From: Segetibacter aerophilus
GTDB taxonomy: Bacteria > Bacteroidota > Bacteroidia > Chitinophagales > Chitinophagaceae
Length of the DNA: 64,000 bases
NCBI RefSeq assembly: GCF_007991655.1
Contig: NZ_BJYT01000008.1
Location: 124,001-188,000, forward strand
Direction of reading: 5' to 3'
In this document: piece after piece, positions 1-8,491 of the stretch
How positions within the stretch are numbered: the stretch's first letter is position 1
How the letters are laid out: each line of letters opens with the position of its first letter
The notes under the pieces: generated by a model
Database searches by the model: none
Seen by the model: only the letters and a program-made list of their open reading frames with translations
What the model was told of the DNA's origin: nothing
Made by a program: the position numbers and the translations under genes

Positions 1-97
1 AATCGGTGTGTCAGATGTTACCAGGCTTTCTGGCGATCATCCAACCTTTTTCGCAAGCATAGGAAAAGCGATCTCTTTTCATAGAGGAAGAAGATAG
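1..97 (+). CDS. 3' end of an unidentified gene (partial)
   Basis: A reading frame enters from the left edge (first full codon at base 2) and stops at TAG 95-97. It gives about 31 residues with ordinary composition, ending in the basic tail FHRGRR. I do not recognise the family. Support for it being real comes mainly from the strong rho-independent terminator that begins 29 bases after the stop, on the same strand. The other forward frame also stops nearby (TAG 82-84), so the frame choice is not certain. Confidence 0.35.
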   Translation, partial: IGVSDVTRLSGDHPTFFASIGKAISFHRGRR

Positions 98-125
98 TTT
101 AGATAACCACTTACATAATTCTTAC

Positions 126-156
126 AAAAACCCCGTCAGCTTTTGACGGGGTTTTT
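126..156 (+). terminator. Strong rho-independent terminator
   Basis: A perfect 13-bp inverted repeat (126-138 and 144-156) with a 5-base GCTTT loop. The GC-rich core CCCCGTCA/TGACGGGG is flanked by A5 and T5, and more T-rich sequence follows. The A-tract on the other side means it could also work for minus-strand transcripts. It most likely ends the operon that enters from the left edge. Confidence 0.85.
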
Positions 157-330
157 GGTTTTTGTGCATTTGAGAAGTTACGGTGTTCTTTTTCCTGATT
201 TCCTTATTAACACAAAAGTCAAAACGGAATAATTTAGCGAGGTTTTTCTGATCTTCCGTTAATAATAAGGTGTGAGCAATTGTCTATTTGCTCATCGCCG
301 CTACTACCTTTATTTCAGAAAATCTAAACA

Positions 331-346
331 CGTTGGAAAGCCAACG
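331..346 (-). terminator. Possible weak terminator of the exosortase pair
   Basis: A 6-bp perfect stem with a 4-base loop, about 70 bases beyond the stop of the minus-strand membrane gene. On the minus strand it is followed by a T-rich but interrupted stretch. The short stem makes it a weak candidate. Confidence 0.3.
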
Positions 347-412
347 AGCGTGCCAAACAAAAGTGAGACTAAATACTCCTCCCCAGAATCGTGGTGACTT
401 TACATATTAAAG

Positions 413-814
413 TTACCGGTAAAAAGTTTTACCACCCGTTGACCTTTTTGCTAAATACATAAGTACACCATAGGGAACTGGACTGGTAAAGAAAAGCCTG
501 AGGCTACTCAGCATGCTACGAAAACTACTGTTTTCAAAACGTGCCAACACATCAACGACGCCCAACAAAACTACAAGAATGATGACGCATGAGTAGATAA
601 ACAACCACAAGTTCTTTGTCCACTGCTGATGATGTTTGCTCCATCCATACCAACCTGCAAGCGCAACGGCGAGTAACAAACCGAAGTTAAGTCCGTGCCG
701 TAGTAGGGGGTTTGTTTTGTAGTTCATGTCTGGATTGTCATGATAGCCATGCCAGGTTGCCCAGTACAATAAGCAGATAATAATGGCAACTATCCATACC
801 CTGTGCTTAAACAT
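413..814 (-). CDS. Small membrane protein, presumed exosortase partner
   Basis: A 133-residue protein with about four hydrophobic segments (roughly residues 7-24, 43-59, 68-90 and 108-122) and a basic C-terminus. It is encoded immediately downstream of the exosortase gene on the same strand; its start codon overlaps the exosortase 3' end by 8 bases, so the two are almost certainly co-transcribed and translationally coupled. Bacteroidota exosortases are commonly paired with small polytopic partners (known for the XrtF and XrtX systems). Assigning this protein to that role rests on position and topology, since I see no diagnostic motif. What the partner does chemically is not established. A free-standing hypothetical membrane protein is the alternative. 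Confidence 0.65.
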   Translation of the reverse strand: MFKHRVWIVAIIICLLYWATWHGYHDNPDMNYKTNPLLRHGLNFGLLLAVALAGWYGWSKHHQQWTKNLWLFIYSCVIILVVLLGVVDVLARFENSSFRSMLSSLRLFFTSPVPYGVLMYLAKRSTGGKTFYR

Positions 815-1370
815 GAAGGTGTCGTTTGGAGTACTTTAGCCAGATCGTAAAGACTATTCCATAGATCGCCATCTTAAAAATATATTTATGAAAGAAGTCT
901 GCTAGGGGAAAGTTGTGCATGTACATCCAGGTTAGACCATAACATCTGAAAGCATTTAGTACAACGACAGCAATGGTACCAAACATTATGTAAGGCAATT
1001 GCCGTTTTAAGTTAGGTGGAAAACAGCAAAGAAAACCAATGTAAAGCACGATCAGTTCTAAGCCGTTGCAAGAGTCAGCTATTGCTACCAGCTTTTTTCC
1101 CTCTGCGTGCACTGCTATATAACTCATACCTTGCTTGTTTACCTTCTCTTCCGTGATAATCATTTTTTCATCCATAAGATTAGAATACAAAAAAGCTGCG
1201 GCACTAGCGGTAGCAAACGTTAACTGCTGGTCGGGAATACGTACGGGAAATAAAACAAGGTGATACAGCAGCTTCCAGGCTAAGAAGATGATCAACGCTT
1301 TTACAAGAAAAGCTCGGGTATCTGCAGGCATCTGCTTAATAAAACTGGTCGGTGCTATGTTCTTTATCAT
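807..1370 (-). CDS. Exosortase family protein (XrtX/XrtF-like)
   Basis: A 187-residue polytopic membrane protein with the three hallmark residues of exosortases/archaeosortases in order: Cys101 in DSCNGLEL, Arg142 in NAFRCYG, and His161 in FFHKYIFK. Exosortases are membrane cysteine transpeptidases that recognise a C-terminal tripartite sorting signal on secreted proteins, cut it, and hand the protein to a surface glycan. They are typically encoded beside exopolysaccharide loci, as here, where a Wza/Wzc locus begins 730 bp away in the divergent direction. The short length is typical of the compact Bacteroidota forms rather than the long EpsH type. I cannot choose between XrtX and XrtF subfamilies by eye, and I found no substrate with a sorting signal in the window. 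Confidence 0.85.
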   Translation of the reverse strand: MIKNIAPTSFIKQMPADTRAFLVKALIIFLAWKLLYHLVLFPVRIPDQQLTFATASAAAFLYSNLMDEKMIITEEKVNKQGMSYIAVHAEGKKLVAIADSCNGLELIVLYIGFLCCFPPNLKRQLPYIMFGTIAVVVLNAFRCYGLTWMYMHNFPLADFFHKYIFKMAIYGIVFTIWLKYSKRHLHV

Positions 1371-2098
1371 CCGCTTTTTTGATAATTAAGTTAGGCGAAT
1401 ATAATGTAGTGAGACAGGTGACAGCTTTTTCTAATAATTCTTCAATGCCACCGGCCTCGAAATTCTCTATTTAAGGAGAATGTCAACCGTCAATCGGGCA
1501 ATAGCAACAGTCTCTCTTACTATTGTAATAGAGCCTTGGGATGCAAAAGGCTTTGGATCCCTTATTGTTTAATCCTAGTGCCTCTAGCACCAATAGTGCC
1601 TTAAACAACCTGTAGTTTTGCTATTTTCTGGCATTATAGACTTTCTTGCTACCATAGCCTCCACCTGCAGCCTCTTTTTCTTCCTAAGTATAGGTAGAGT
1701 AAATTGACGGTAATGTTTAGATAGCGATATTTGATCAAGTTATGCTGAAAGGATAACAAACATCTAAAAGTTTTCTCTCTTCATCAGCGCCACTTAGCTT
1801 CAATAACAGTGTTTTCTAATAAATTAATGTCTACAATAGAAGTTAAAACTTTAAGGTTCTAAACTATCAATCTTGCTATTTCAAATCTTAAGCACCTTTT
1901 AATATATATTCGCACCTCGAAAATAAAGACCGCCGATGGGGCTGAGATGGCGAAGCTATGGGTAAAATGCAAAGAGTTGACATCGAAAAAAGCATAAAAA
2001 GAAATAATAGGTCAGAGAAAAGAAATATAGTTGGGAGGTGAAAGTTCTAAAATAGCACATTTTATTCATTAAATAATAGTTCTCGTAAATTCTAAAAA
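1371..2098. other. Intergenic region, 728 bp, no convincing gene
   Basis: It separates the divergent exosortase pair from polysaccharide locus 1 and should carry both promoters, though I cannot place either with confidence. All frames are broken by stops. One imperfect hairpin, GGGATGCAAA with TTTGGATCCC, lies near 1537-1562. An SD-like GGGAGGTG near 2033 heads no ORF. The length and lack of coding suggest a long leader or decayed sequence. Confidence 0.55.
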
Positions 2099-3388
2099 AT
2101 GTATTCTCGGTTAGTAGAAAAACAAGAAAGTTTGGCAGTATTAGGACTGGGATACGTCGGACTGCCTATCGCTTTGGCTTTTGCCAAAAAAATAAAAGTA
2201 ATCGGTTTTGATATTAGCGAAAAAAGAGTTCAAATGATGAGTAATTCAATTGACCCGAGCGGTGAATTGACCAGGGAAGCTTTTGAAGGGACTGATATTA
2301 CATTTACTACTTCTTTAGATCTTTTAAAACAAGCAAAATTTTTTATTGTTGCTGTTCCAACACCTGTTGACGCTCACAATGTGCCCGATCTTAAACCAGT
2401 TAAAAGTGCGTCTGAAACTATTGGCCAAGTGTTAAAGAGAGGAGATTATGTTGTTTTTGAATCGACTGTATACCCGGGCTGTACAGAGGAAGATTGTCTG
2501 CCTATTATTGAAACGTTGAGCGGTTTAAAAATGGGTGAAGATTTTAAACTCGGTTATTCACCAGAGCGTATTAACCCCGGTGATAAACAACATACTCTTG
2601 AAACCGTGGTAAAAGTTGTTTCAGGTTGCGACGCTGAGAGCCTTGAGGAAATTTCGAAAGTATATGAATTAGTAGTTAAACCAGGGGTACACAGGGCATC
2701 TTCTATAAAGGTGGCGGAAGCTTGTAAGATTATTGAGAATGTACAACGCGATGTAAACATCGCGTTAATGAATGAACTTTCGATTATTTTCGACAAAATG
2801 AATATCAATACGTATGAAGTATTGGAAGCTGCAGGAACAAAATGGAATTTTCTTAAGTTTTCACCCGGTCTTGTTGGAGGGCATTGTATTGGAGTAGATC
2901 CTTATTATCTAACGTATAAGGCTGCTGAGTTGGGTTTTAATTCTAGAGTAATTTTGTCTGGCAGGTATATCAATGACAACATGGGCAATTATTTATCAAA
3001 AAAAATTCTTCAACATCTTATTGCCAATACAGAGAACGTTAAACAAGCAAAGGTATTAGTGCTAGGCGCCACATTCAAAGAAAATGTAAGTGATATACGT
3101 AATTCGAAAGTATTGGAGGTCGTTAAAACACTTCGGTCTTATTATATAAATGTATTTATTTCTGACCCATATGCGATGTCGCACGAATTGAATACCGAAT
3201 ATGGATTTGATCTGCTTGACACTCCGGAAAATGATTACAATGCAGTTATTATCACTGTTCCGCATCAAACTTATCTTTCTTATGATGATGCTTATTTTCG
3301 TTCGATTACTGTCGAAAACGCTCTAATTGCCGATTTAAAAGGAACTTTTAAGGACAAAATTAAGAGCAGGAAATACTGGAGTTTTTAA
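2099..3388 (+). CDS. tviB: UDP-N-acetylhexosamine 6-dehydrogenase (TviB/WbpO type)
   Basis: A 429-residue UDP-glucose/GDP-mannose dehydrogenase family enzyme. The N-terminal Rossmann domain has GLGYVG at residues 16-21. The catalytic cysteine is Cys263 in the motif LVGGHCIGVDPYYL, the form typical of TviB/WbpO rather than of WbpA (usually GLGGHCIPIDPFYL). The family oxidises UDP-GlcNAc or UDP-GalNAc twice at C6 with NAD+ to the uronic acid. Here it probably supplies UDP-GlcNAcA to the WbpB/WbpE/WbpD-like enzymes encoded further down the locus. An in-frame stop lies one codon upstream of the ATG (2093-2095), so this start is the earliest possible. It is the first gene of locus 1 and has 728 bp of non-coding DNA upstream. 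GlcNAc versus GalNAc specificity cannot be read from sequence. Confidence 0.9.
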   Translation: MYSRLVEKQESLAVLGLGYVGLPIALAFAKKIKVIGFDISEKRVQMMSNSIDPSGELTREAFEGTDITFTTSLDLLKQAKFFIVAVPTPVDAHNVPDLKPVKSASETIGQVLKRGDYVVFESTVYPGCTEEDCLPIIETLSGLKMGEDFKLGYSPERINPGDKQHTLETVVKVVSGCDAESLEEISKVYELVVKPGVHRASSIKVAEACKIIENVQRDVNIALMNELSIIFDKMNINTYEVLEAAGTKWNFLKFSPGLVGGHCIGVDPYYLTYKAAELGFNSRVILSGRYINDNMGNYLSKKILQHLIANTENVKQAKVLVLGATFKENVSDIRNSKVLEVVKTLRSYYINVFISDPYAMSHELNTEYGFDLLDTPENDYNAVIITVPHQTYLSYDDAYFRSITVENALIADLKGTFKDKIKSRKYWSF

Positions 3389-3417
3389 GCAATACAAAGA
3401 AAAATAAATGATAACCG

Positions 3418-3425
3418 TATTTTTG
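3418..3425 (+). promoter_or_regulatory. Candidate Bacteroidota -7 element
   Basis: TATTTTTG fits the Bacteroidota -7 consensus TAnnTTTG and lies about 80 bases before the Wza gene, in the 118-bp gap after the dehydrogenase. No clear -33 TTG box is seen at the expected spacing, and the motif is common by chance in AT-rich DNA. Confidence 0.22.
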
Positions 3426-3506
3426 TTTGCAAAAAATTTTCATCCTATTTTTTCCAGAAAAGGTCGCCTTTGGGTTGTTAAAGTTGAAGGCTCTTAAACG
3501 TATTCC

Positions 3507-4289
3507 ATGAAAATATTTTTTAGTGCTTTTCTTTTAATCTTGATGTTCTCGTCGTGTTCTAACTCCAGGCAGTTCACCTATTTTAAAGATTTAGCAGATA
3601 CAATAACAAGCTATTCAATTTCTGATACAGGTTATAAATCTCTTACGATCCAAGCCGACGATGTTCTGCAAATAAATGTATCTAGCCCAAATCCTGAGGC
3701 AACTAGTTTTTTCGTAATTCCCGGTACTAACGGAGCAAACACAGCAGGGGGAGTAACAACTAATTCCGCAACACCCAACACTTATCTGGTCGACAAAGAA
3801 GGCGGTATAGACATACCTTTAATTGGCAGAGTAGAGTTAAAAGGACTAACTACGTCGGAGGCGAAAGTTGTTATCAGAGACAAGTTAAGTTTGTATCTAA
3901 AAGAACCTATTGTAACAATTCGCCTGCAAAATTTTAAAGTTACAGTACTAGGTGAAGTAACCAGGCCCGCAAATTATATAGTGCCTAACGAACGTGTGTC
4001 TGTGTTAGATGCGGTCGGGATGGCAGGCGATCTTACAATTTTTGGTCGTAGAGAAAATGTTTTATTGATAAGAGAGCAACAAGGAAAAAAAACACTTACT
4101 AGGCTTAACCTCAATAGTAGTGCCTTGTTCCAATCCCCTTATTATTACTTGCAACAAAACGATATTATTTATGTCGAGCCCAATAAACAACGGGCAGCCA
4201 GCAGCGACATGACGACAATTAGGAATGTATCAATCATTACATCATTGGCTGGTCTTGCTACAATTGTTGTAACTCAATTGTTTAGATAA
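3507..4289 (+). CDS. wza: Wza-type polysaccharide export lipoprotein (locus 1)
   Basis: A 260-residue outer-membrane export protein. It has a lipoprotein signal peptide with lipobox ending FSSC (Cys17), then a polysaccharide-export (Poly_export) domain at about residues 45-145 including the conserved stretch TYLVDKEGGIDIPLIG, then an SLBB domain at about 150-230. A hydrophobic C-terminal helix (about 238-258) takes the place of the longer E. coli Wza C-terminus, as is usual in Bacteroidota. It forms the channel through which the polysaccharide leaves the cell, working with the Wzc-like kinase encoded 77 bases downstream. A paralogue lies at 34374-35192. Confidence 0.9.
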   Translation: MKIFFSAFLLILMFSSCSNSRQFTYFKDLADTITSYSISDTGYKSLTIQADDVLQINVSSPNPEATSFFVIPGTNGANTAGGVTTNSATPNTYLVDKEGGIDIPLIGRVELKGLTTSEAKVVIRDKLSLYLKEPIVTIRLQNFKVTVLGEVTRPANYIVPNERVSVLDAVGMAGDLTIFGRRENVLLIREQQGKKTLTRLNLNSSALFQSPYYYLQQNDIIYVEPNKQRAASSDMTTIRNVSIITSLAGLATIVVTQLFR

Positions 4290-4366
4290 ATTTCTTCCCA
4301 GTTCTAATTATTCTTGTGATACATCTACAAAACCATACTTGACAACTTATAATTCCCTAAAACTTC

Positions 4367-6715
4367 TTGGACACTCTTCAAATAAATAACTCAACCCGAA
4401 AACAAAAGGTTGATGATGATATTAATTTACAAAAAACATTAGGACATGCGTTGCATTTCTGGTGGTTGTTTCTAATATTTTTAGTAATCGCCGTCTTTTT
4501 CGCTTTTCTGTACCTAAGGTATAGTACTGCCCAATACCGAGTAGCGGCTAAAATATTAGTAAAAGACTCTAAAAAAGGCGGCGGCGCACCCGGGATGGCG
4601 ATGTTTGAAGAACTAGGGCTACTTGGCGGAGAAAATTCAGTAGACAATGAAGTAGAGCTTTTAAAAAGTAGAACTTTAATGGAGAATACTGTAAATGCCT
4701 TACAACTAAACGCACGATACTATGTGCAGGGCAACGTAAAACAGTCAGAAGCTTTTGTTAAGCGACTTCCTTTCGCGCTTCGAATTACAGATTTAAAAGA
4801 AGATAGTATTCAAAAACCAATCGACTTACTATTTAGCGGTCTAAATAATAACGAATTTAAACTTGTCTATAATAAAATAGAAAGGAAACACAACTATCAG
4901 GATACCATTGCTTGTTCATTTGGCAATTTATGTTTCTCAAAACTTCCGGAAAAAAGTAGTGGGATTTTAGAAGAATACCATATTGTCATAAACCGTCCTG
5001 ATAATACTGTCGCAGAGTTTCAGCAAAAATTAAGTATCGCACCCACTAGTAAGACAGTAAGTACAATAGACCTTACACTTGAAGACGCGGTTCCTGAAAG
5101 GGCAGAATTACTTCTTAATACACTAATAAGTATTTATAACCAAATGAATACTGAGGATAAAAACAAAGTTGCTGATAGTACAATTAAATTCATTGACAAC
5201 CGGCTGGTTTTTGTGACAAGAGAATTAGGGGATGTAGAGCAAAACATACAACAATTTAAACAGCGTAATCAGTTAACAGATCTTTCAGTTCAAGGAAAGC
5301 TCCTATTAGAAAATTCCAGTGATTATTTTAAAGATTTGTCTAAGATTGAAGTGCAAATATCAATTATCCAGTCCCTACAAAAGTATTTGGAAAATGAACA
5401 AAATACTAGCCGTACGATACCGGCAGGTTTGGTGATCGAAGATCCAACTTTTGCTTCGCTTATTGAAAAGTATAACACTTTACAGTTAGAAAAAGACCGA
5501 CAACTGCAAACGACCACAGAAACTAATCCAGTGGTCCAAAGGTTGGTAGTAGGAATTGCCAACTTGAGGGCTGATATTGTCGCAAATCTGGGTACAGTAA
5601 AAAGGTCTATGGAAATTTCCCGCGCCCAGTTAAAAAACCGAACAAACAGTTTTGAAAGCGAGATACAACAGGTACCACGAAAAGAAAGGGCTTTTTTGGA
5701 AATATCACGTCAGCAAGCTATAAAGCAGGAGCTATACTTGTATTTATTAAAAAAGCGTGAAGAAACGGCCGTAACTAAGGCTGCTAATTTAAATAATGCG
5801 CGAATAGTTGATAGTGCAAAAACTCAACCTGTTCCGTTTTCGCCGAAGCGACAAATGATCTACCTCGCTGCCTTGCTCGTAGGCCTGGTTGTGCCAACCT
5901 GCCTCCTGTATGGCCGAAGCTTGCTAAATAACAAAATAGAAACAAAAAAAGATATTACTGCTGTTAGCTCAATACCTATTCTCGGCGAAATAGGTAGAAG
6001 TCCTTATGCTAATGCACTGGTTGTTAAAGATAATCCTCGAGATCCGGTTGCAGAACAATTTCGTCTGTTACGTACAAATCTTGATTATATTTTACATGCT
6101 AAATCAGGTGGAAGGGTAATTATGGTGACATCAAGTGTAAGTGGTGAAGGGAAGTCGTTCTTATCACTTAACCTTGCTGCTATGCTTAGCCTCGGTGGTA
6201 AAAAAGTGGCCCTACTTGAATTCGACTTGCGGAAACCTAAATTATCTAAATATTTAGGATTGGAAGATAGCTTTGGCTTAAGTAGTTATCTTATAAAGAG
6301 AACCAATGATATAAATACCCTTGCTCAAATTATTCCGGGAATGGAAAGTCTTTATTTATTAGGTTCTGGTGCGATACCTCCTAATCCCGCAGAACTTATA
6401 ACGGGTACCCAAACAGTAGAACTATTTAAACAGTTAAAAGAAAATTTTGACCATATTGTAGTTGATGTGCCGCCCGTTGGAGTTGTAGCAGATGCTTTAT
6501 TGCTTGCAGTATATGCCGACATTTGTCTTTACGTAGTCAGGCAGAATTATACTTTCAAAAACGTACTTGAATTCGTTGATGAATTATACCAGCAAAAGAA
6601 ACTTCCAAATCTTGGTATTATCGTTAACGATATTAAAAAGCAAAAAGGCTATGGTTATGGTTACGGTTATGGCTATGGTTATGGTTACGGGAGTTACGGG
6701 CAGGAAAAGAGTTAA
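4367..6715 (+). CDS. wzc: Wzc-type polysaccharide co-polymerase and tyrosine autokinase (locus 1)
   Basis: A 782-residue inner-membrane BY-kinase. TM1 lies at about residues 28-50, a Wzz-like periplasmic domain with coiled coil at about 60-490, and TM2 at about 495-515. The cytoplasmic kinase domain has Walker A SGEGKS (Lys596), Walker A' with Asp620 in LEFDLRKP, and Walker B with Asp700 in VVDVPP. The C-terminus is a Tyr-Gly repeat with eight tyrosines, the expected autophosphorylation cluster. The family controls chain length and export by cycles of phosphorylation with a cognate phosphatase; no phosphatase gene is seen here. The start is TTG: no ATG precedes TM1 in frame, and the first in-frame ATG is near 4594, inside the periplasmic domain. 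Confidence 0.9.
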   Translation: MDTLQINNSTRKQKVDDDINLQKTLGHALHFWWLFLIFLVIAVFFAFLYLRYSTAQYRVAAKILVKDSKKGGGAPGMAMFEELGLLGGENSVDNEVELLKSRTLMENTVNALQLNARYYVQGNVKQSEAFVKRLPFALRITDLKEDSIQKPIDLLFSGLNNNEFKLVYNKIERKHNYQDTIACSFGNLCFSKLPEKSSGILEEYHIVINRPDNTVAEFQQKLSIAPTSKTVSTIDLTLEDAVPERAELLLNTLISIYNQMNTEDKNKVADSTIKFIDNRLVFVTRELGDVEQNIQQFKQRNQLTDLSVQGKLLLENSSDYFKDLSKIEVQISIIQSLQKYLENEQNTSRTIPAGLVIEDPTFASLIEKYNTLQLEKDRQLQTTTETNPVVQRLVVGIANLRADIVANLGTVKRSMEISRAQLKNRTNSFESEIQQVPRKERAFLEISRQQAIKQELYLYLLKKREETAVTKAANLNNARIVDSAKTQPVPFSPKRQMIYLAALLVGLVVPTCLLYGRSLLNNKIETKKDITAVSSIPILGEIGRSPYANALVVKDNPRDPVAEQFRLLRTNLDYILHAKSGGRVIMVTSSVSGEGKSFLSLNLAAMLSLGGKKVALLEFDLRKPKLSKYLGLEDSFGLSSYLIKRTNDINTLAQIIPGMESLYLLGSGAIPPNPAELITGTQTVELFKQLKENFDHIVVDVPPVGVVADALLLAVYADICLYVVRQNYTFKNVLEFVDELYQQKKLPNLGIIVNDIKKQKGYGYGYGYGYGYGYGSYGQEKS
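6647..6691 (+). repeat. GGYTAY hexanucleotide repeat coding the Tyr-Gly tail
   Basis: Seven consecutive Gly-Tyr codon pairs (GGY/TAY with third-base variation) at the 3' end of the Wzc gene, residues 761-775. The near-perfect 6-bp periodicity could change copy number by slippage without shifting frame, which would alter the number of phosphorylatable tyrosines. Confidence 0.85.
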
Positions 6716-6770
6716 TCTGTAGGATACTGAACTTATATTATTGCAAATTTTATGTTAGAAATATATATAT

Positions 6771-6775
6771 AGGAG
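6771..6775 (+). promoter_or_regulatory. Ribosome binding site that favours the start at 6783
   Basis: AGGAG lies one base before an ATG at 6777 and seven bases before a second in-frame ATG at 6783. The normal spacing points to 6783 as the true start of the aminotransferase. It is one of the few clear SD sequences in the window. Confidence 0.6.
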
Positions 6776-6782
6776 AATGAAC

Positions 6783-7910
6783 ATGGCTAAAGAAAAAATA
6801 GTAATGGTTGACTTAGTTAGGCAATATGAAAAATTAGAAGATGAGATTAATTCTACTGTCATACGTTGCCTAAAAGAATCAGCTTTTATTAATGGACCTG
6901 AAGTAAAAGAGTTTGAAAAAAGTTTAGCTAATTATTTAGATGTCGATCATGTTATCGCTTGCGCAAACGGAACTGATGCTTTACAGATAGCTTTAATGGC
7001 GCTTGATTTAAAACCTGGAGCGGAGATACTTGTTCCTGCTTTTACTTATGTGGCTACTGCTGAAGTAATTGCTTTATTGGGTCTGACACCTGTTTTGGTA
7101 GACGTGAACATTGACGATTTTAATATAGATACGGAAAGTCTTACTAGATACATTACGAAGAAAACAAAAGCAATCGTACCTGTTCATCTTTTTGGCCAAT
7201 CTGCGAACATGGAAAAATTGATGTTGATTGCTAAGGAAAACAATCTTTTTATAATTGAGGACAATGCGCAAGCTATTGGGAGTGATTATACATTTAGCAA
7301 TTGTACAAAGAAAAAGTCGGGAACAATCGGCCATATTGGTTGTACCTCTTTTTTTCCTTCTAAAAATTTAGGCTGCTTTGGTGATGGTGGTGCACTGATG
7401 ACAAACGATGACGCTTTAGCAGCAAAAATCAGGATGATTGCAAATCATGGCCAGAAAAAGAAATACTACCATTCGATTATAGGAGTTAATTCCAGGCTTG
7501 ACACTTTACAGGCAGCGATACTTTCAATAAAACTAAGACACCTCGATGAGTATATAAGGGCACGAAATGATGCAGCTGAGCTATATGATTCATTATTAAA
7601 AGACATCAGCGACGTGGAAATACCTAAAAGACTCCTTTATAGTACTCATGTCTTTCACCAGTATACCTTGAAGATTAAAAAAGGTAAAAGAGATCTTTTG
7701 CAAAAAGTGCTGCAAGAGCAAGATATCCCATCTATGATTTATTATCCTGTTCCCTTATATAAACAACAAGCCTTCAGTAAATATTTTGGGGGTGCAGCGC
7801 TGCCAAATACAGAAACGTTATGTACGGAAGTACTATCATTGCCTATGCATACGGAACTAAAGAAAGAAGCCATTACTCACATTTCTGAAATCATTAAAAG
7901 TAATATTTAG
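6783..7910 (+). CDS. wbpE: DegT/DnrJ/EryC1/StrS sugar aminotransferase (WbpE-like)
   Basis: A 375-residue PLP-dependent nucleotide-sugar aminotransferase. The internal-aldimine lysine is Lys194 in FFPSKNLGCFGDGG; the PLP-phosphate region ANGTDAL and the IEDNAQAIG motif are also present. WbpE-type enzymes convert UDP-2-acetamido-2-deoxy-3-oxo-glucuronate to the 3-amino sugar, using glutamate. The next two genes encode the N-acetyltransferase (WbpD-like) and oxidase (WbpB-like) of the same pathway, packed with overlaps of 1 and 4 bases, which makes the pathway assignment strong even though DegT specificity is hard to call alone. The start at 6783 is chosen from RBS spacing; 6777 would add two residues. 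Confidence 0.87.
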   Translation: MAKEKIVMVDLVRQYEKLEDEINSTVIRCLKESAFINGPEVKEFEKSLANYLDVDHVIACANGTDALQIALMALDLKPGAEILVPAFTYVATAEVIALLGLTPVLVDVNIDDFNIDTESLTRYITKKTKAIVPVHLFGQSANMEKLMLIAKENNLFIIEDNAQAIGSDYTFSNCTKKKSGTIGHIGCTSFFPSKNLGCFGDGGALMTNDDALAAKIRMIANHGQKKKYYHSIIGVNSRLDTLQAAILSIKLRHLDEYIRARNDAAELYDSLLKDISDVEIPKRLLYSTHVFHQYTLKIKKGKRDLLQKVLQEQDIPSMIYYPVPLYKQQAFSKYFGGAALPNTETLCTEVLSLPMHTELKKEAITHISEIIKSNI

Positions 7911-8491
7911 TGGAACCGGCGAAATACTTTGTTCATCCTTCAGCTATAATTGATGAACCTAGCGAAATTGGTGAGAGTACCAAAATTTGGCATTTTAGCC
8001 ACATAATGGCAAACTGTATCATTGGAAGTAATTGCAATATTGGACAAAATGTTGTAGTCTCTCCTGGGGTCGTGCTTGGAAATAATGTGAAAATTCAAAA
8101 TAACGTTTCCATCTACACAGGTGTAACGTGCGATGATGATGTCTTTCTTGGTCCTTCCTGTGTATTTACAAATGTAATTAATCCACGAAGCGCAGTAAAC
8201 CGGCGGAGCCAATACGCGAAGACGCACGTAGGCAAGGGAGCTAGCATTGGGGCAAACGCAACCATAGTTTGTGGTCATAACATCGGTCAATTTGCGTTTA
8301 TTGGCGCTGGGGCTGTTGTAACAAGAAAGGTTAGTGAATATGCACTGGTAGTTGGAAATCCGGCCAGGCAAGTAGGATGGATGAGCGAGTACGGGCATAG
8401 GTTAAATTTCGATCTAAACGGGATAGCGGTTTGTGAAGAAAGTCAGCAACAATACCAGTTAAGAGAATCAACCGTAAAAAGAATAGTATGA
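7910..8491 (+). CDS. wbpD: UDP-3-amino sugar N-acetyltransferase (WbpD-like)
   Basis: A 193-residue left-handed beta-helix acyltransferase with hexapeptide repeats throughout (for example IGSNCNIGQNV, VGKGASIGANATI) and the C-terminal VVGNPARQVGWM signature common to WbpD and similar sugar acetyltransferases. WbpD transfers acetyl from acetyl-CoA to the 3-amino group, giving UDP-2,3-diacetamido-2,3-dideoxy-glucuronate. The start is GTG, overlapping the preceding stop by one base (TAGTG), and the 3' end overlaps the next gene by four bases (ATGA), so it sits inside a tightly coupled trio. Confidence 0.88.
   Translation: MEPAKYFVHPSAIIDEPSEIGESTKIWHFSHIMANCIIGSNCNIGQNVVVSPGVVLGNNVKIQNNVSIYTGVTCDDDVFLGPSCVFTNVINPRSAVNRRSQYAKTHVGKGASIGANATIVCGHNIGQFAFIGAGAVVTRKVSEYALVVGNPARQVGWMSEYGHRLNFDLNGIAVCEESQQQYQLRESTVKRIV

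Larger units (their letters stand above)
98..412. other. Intergenic region, 315 bp, no gene
   Basis: Apart from the terminator at 126-156 I see no coding region. It lies between a plus-strand gene end and the 3' end of the minus-strand exosortase pair, so the genes converge here. It holds two further small hairpins: TGAGCAA 273-279 with TTGCTCA 288-294, and CGTTGG 331-336 with CCAACG 341-346. Confidence 0.6.

Noticed and set aside
1621-1683. Minus-strand 20-codon tail EEKEAAGGGYGSKKVYNARK, possible remnant of an exosortase-type C-terminus
   Set aside because: A stop lies directly before it, no hydrophobic helix or signal can be found in any frame upstream, and the resemblance is only to a basic tail.
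2033-2041. SD-like GGGAGGTG upstream of the dehydrogenase
   Set aside because: It is about 60 bases from the ATG at 2099 and only a 5-codon frame (GTG 2038) follows it.
7940-8398. 152-codon minus-strand frame
   Set aside because: Antisense to the WbpD-like gene, whose hexapeptide repeats are unmistakable.
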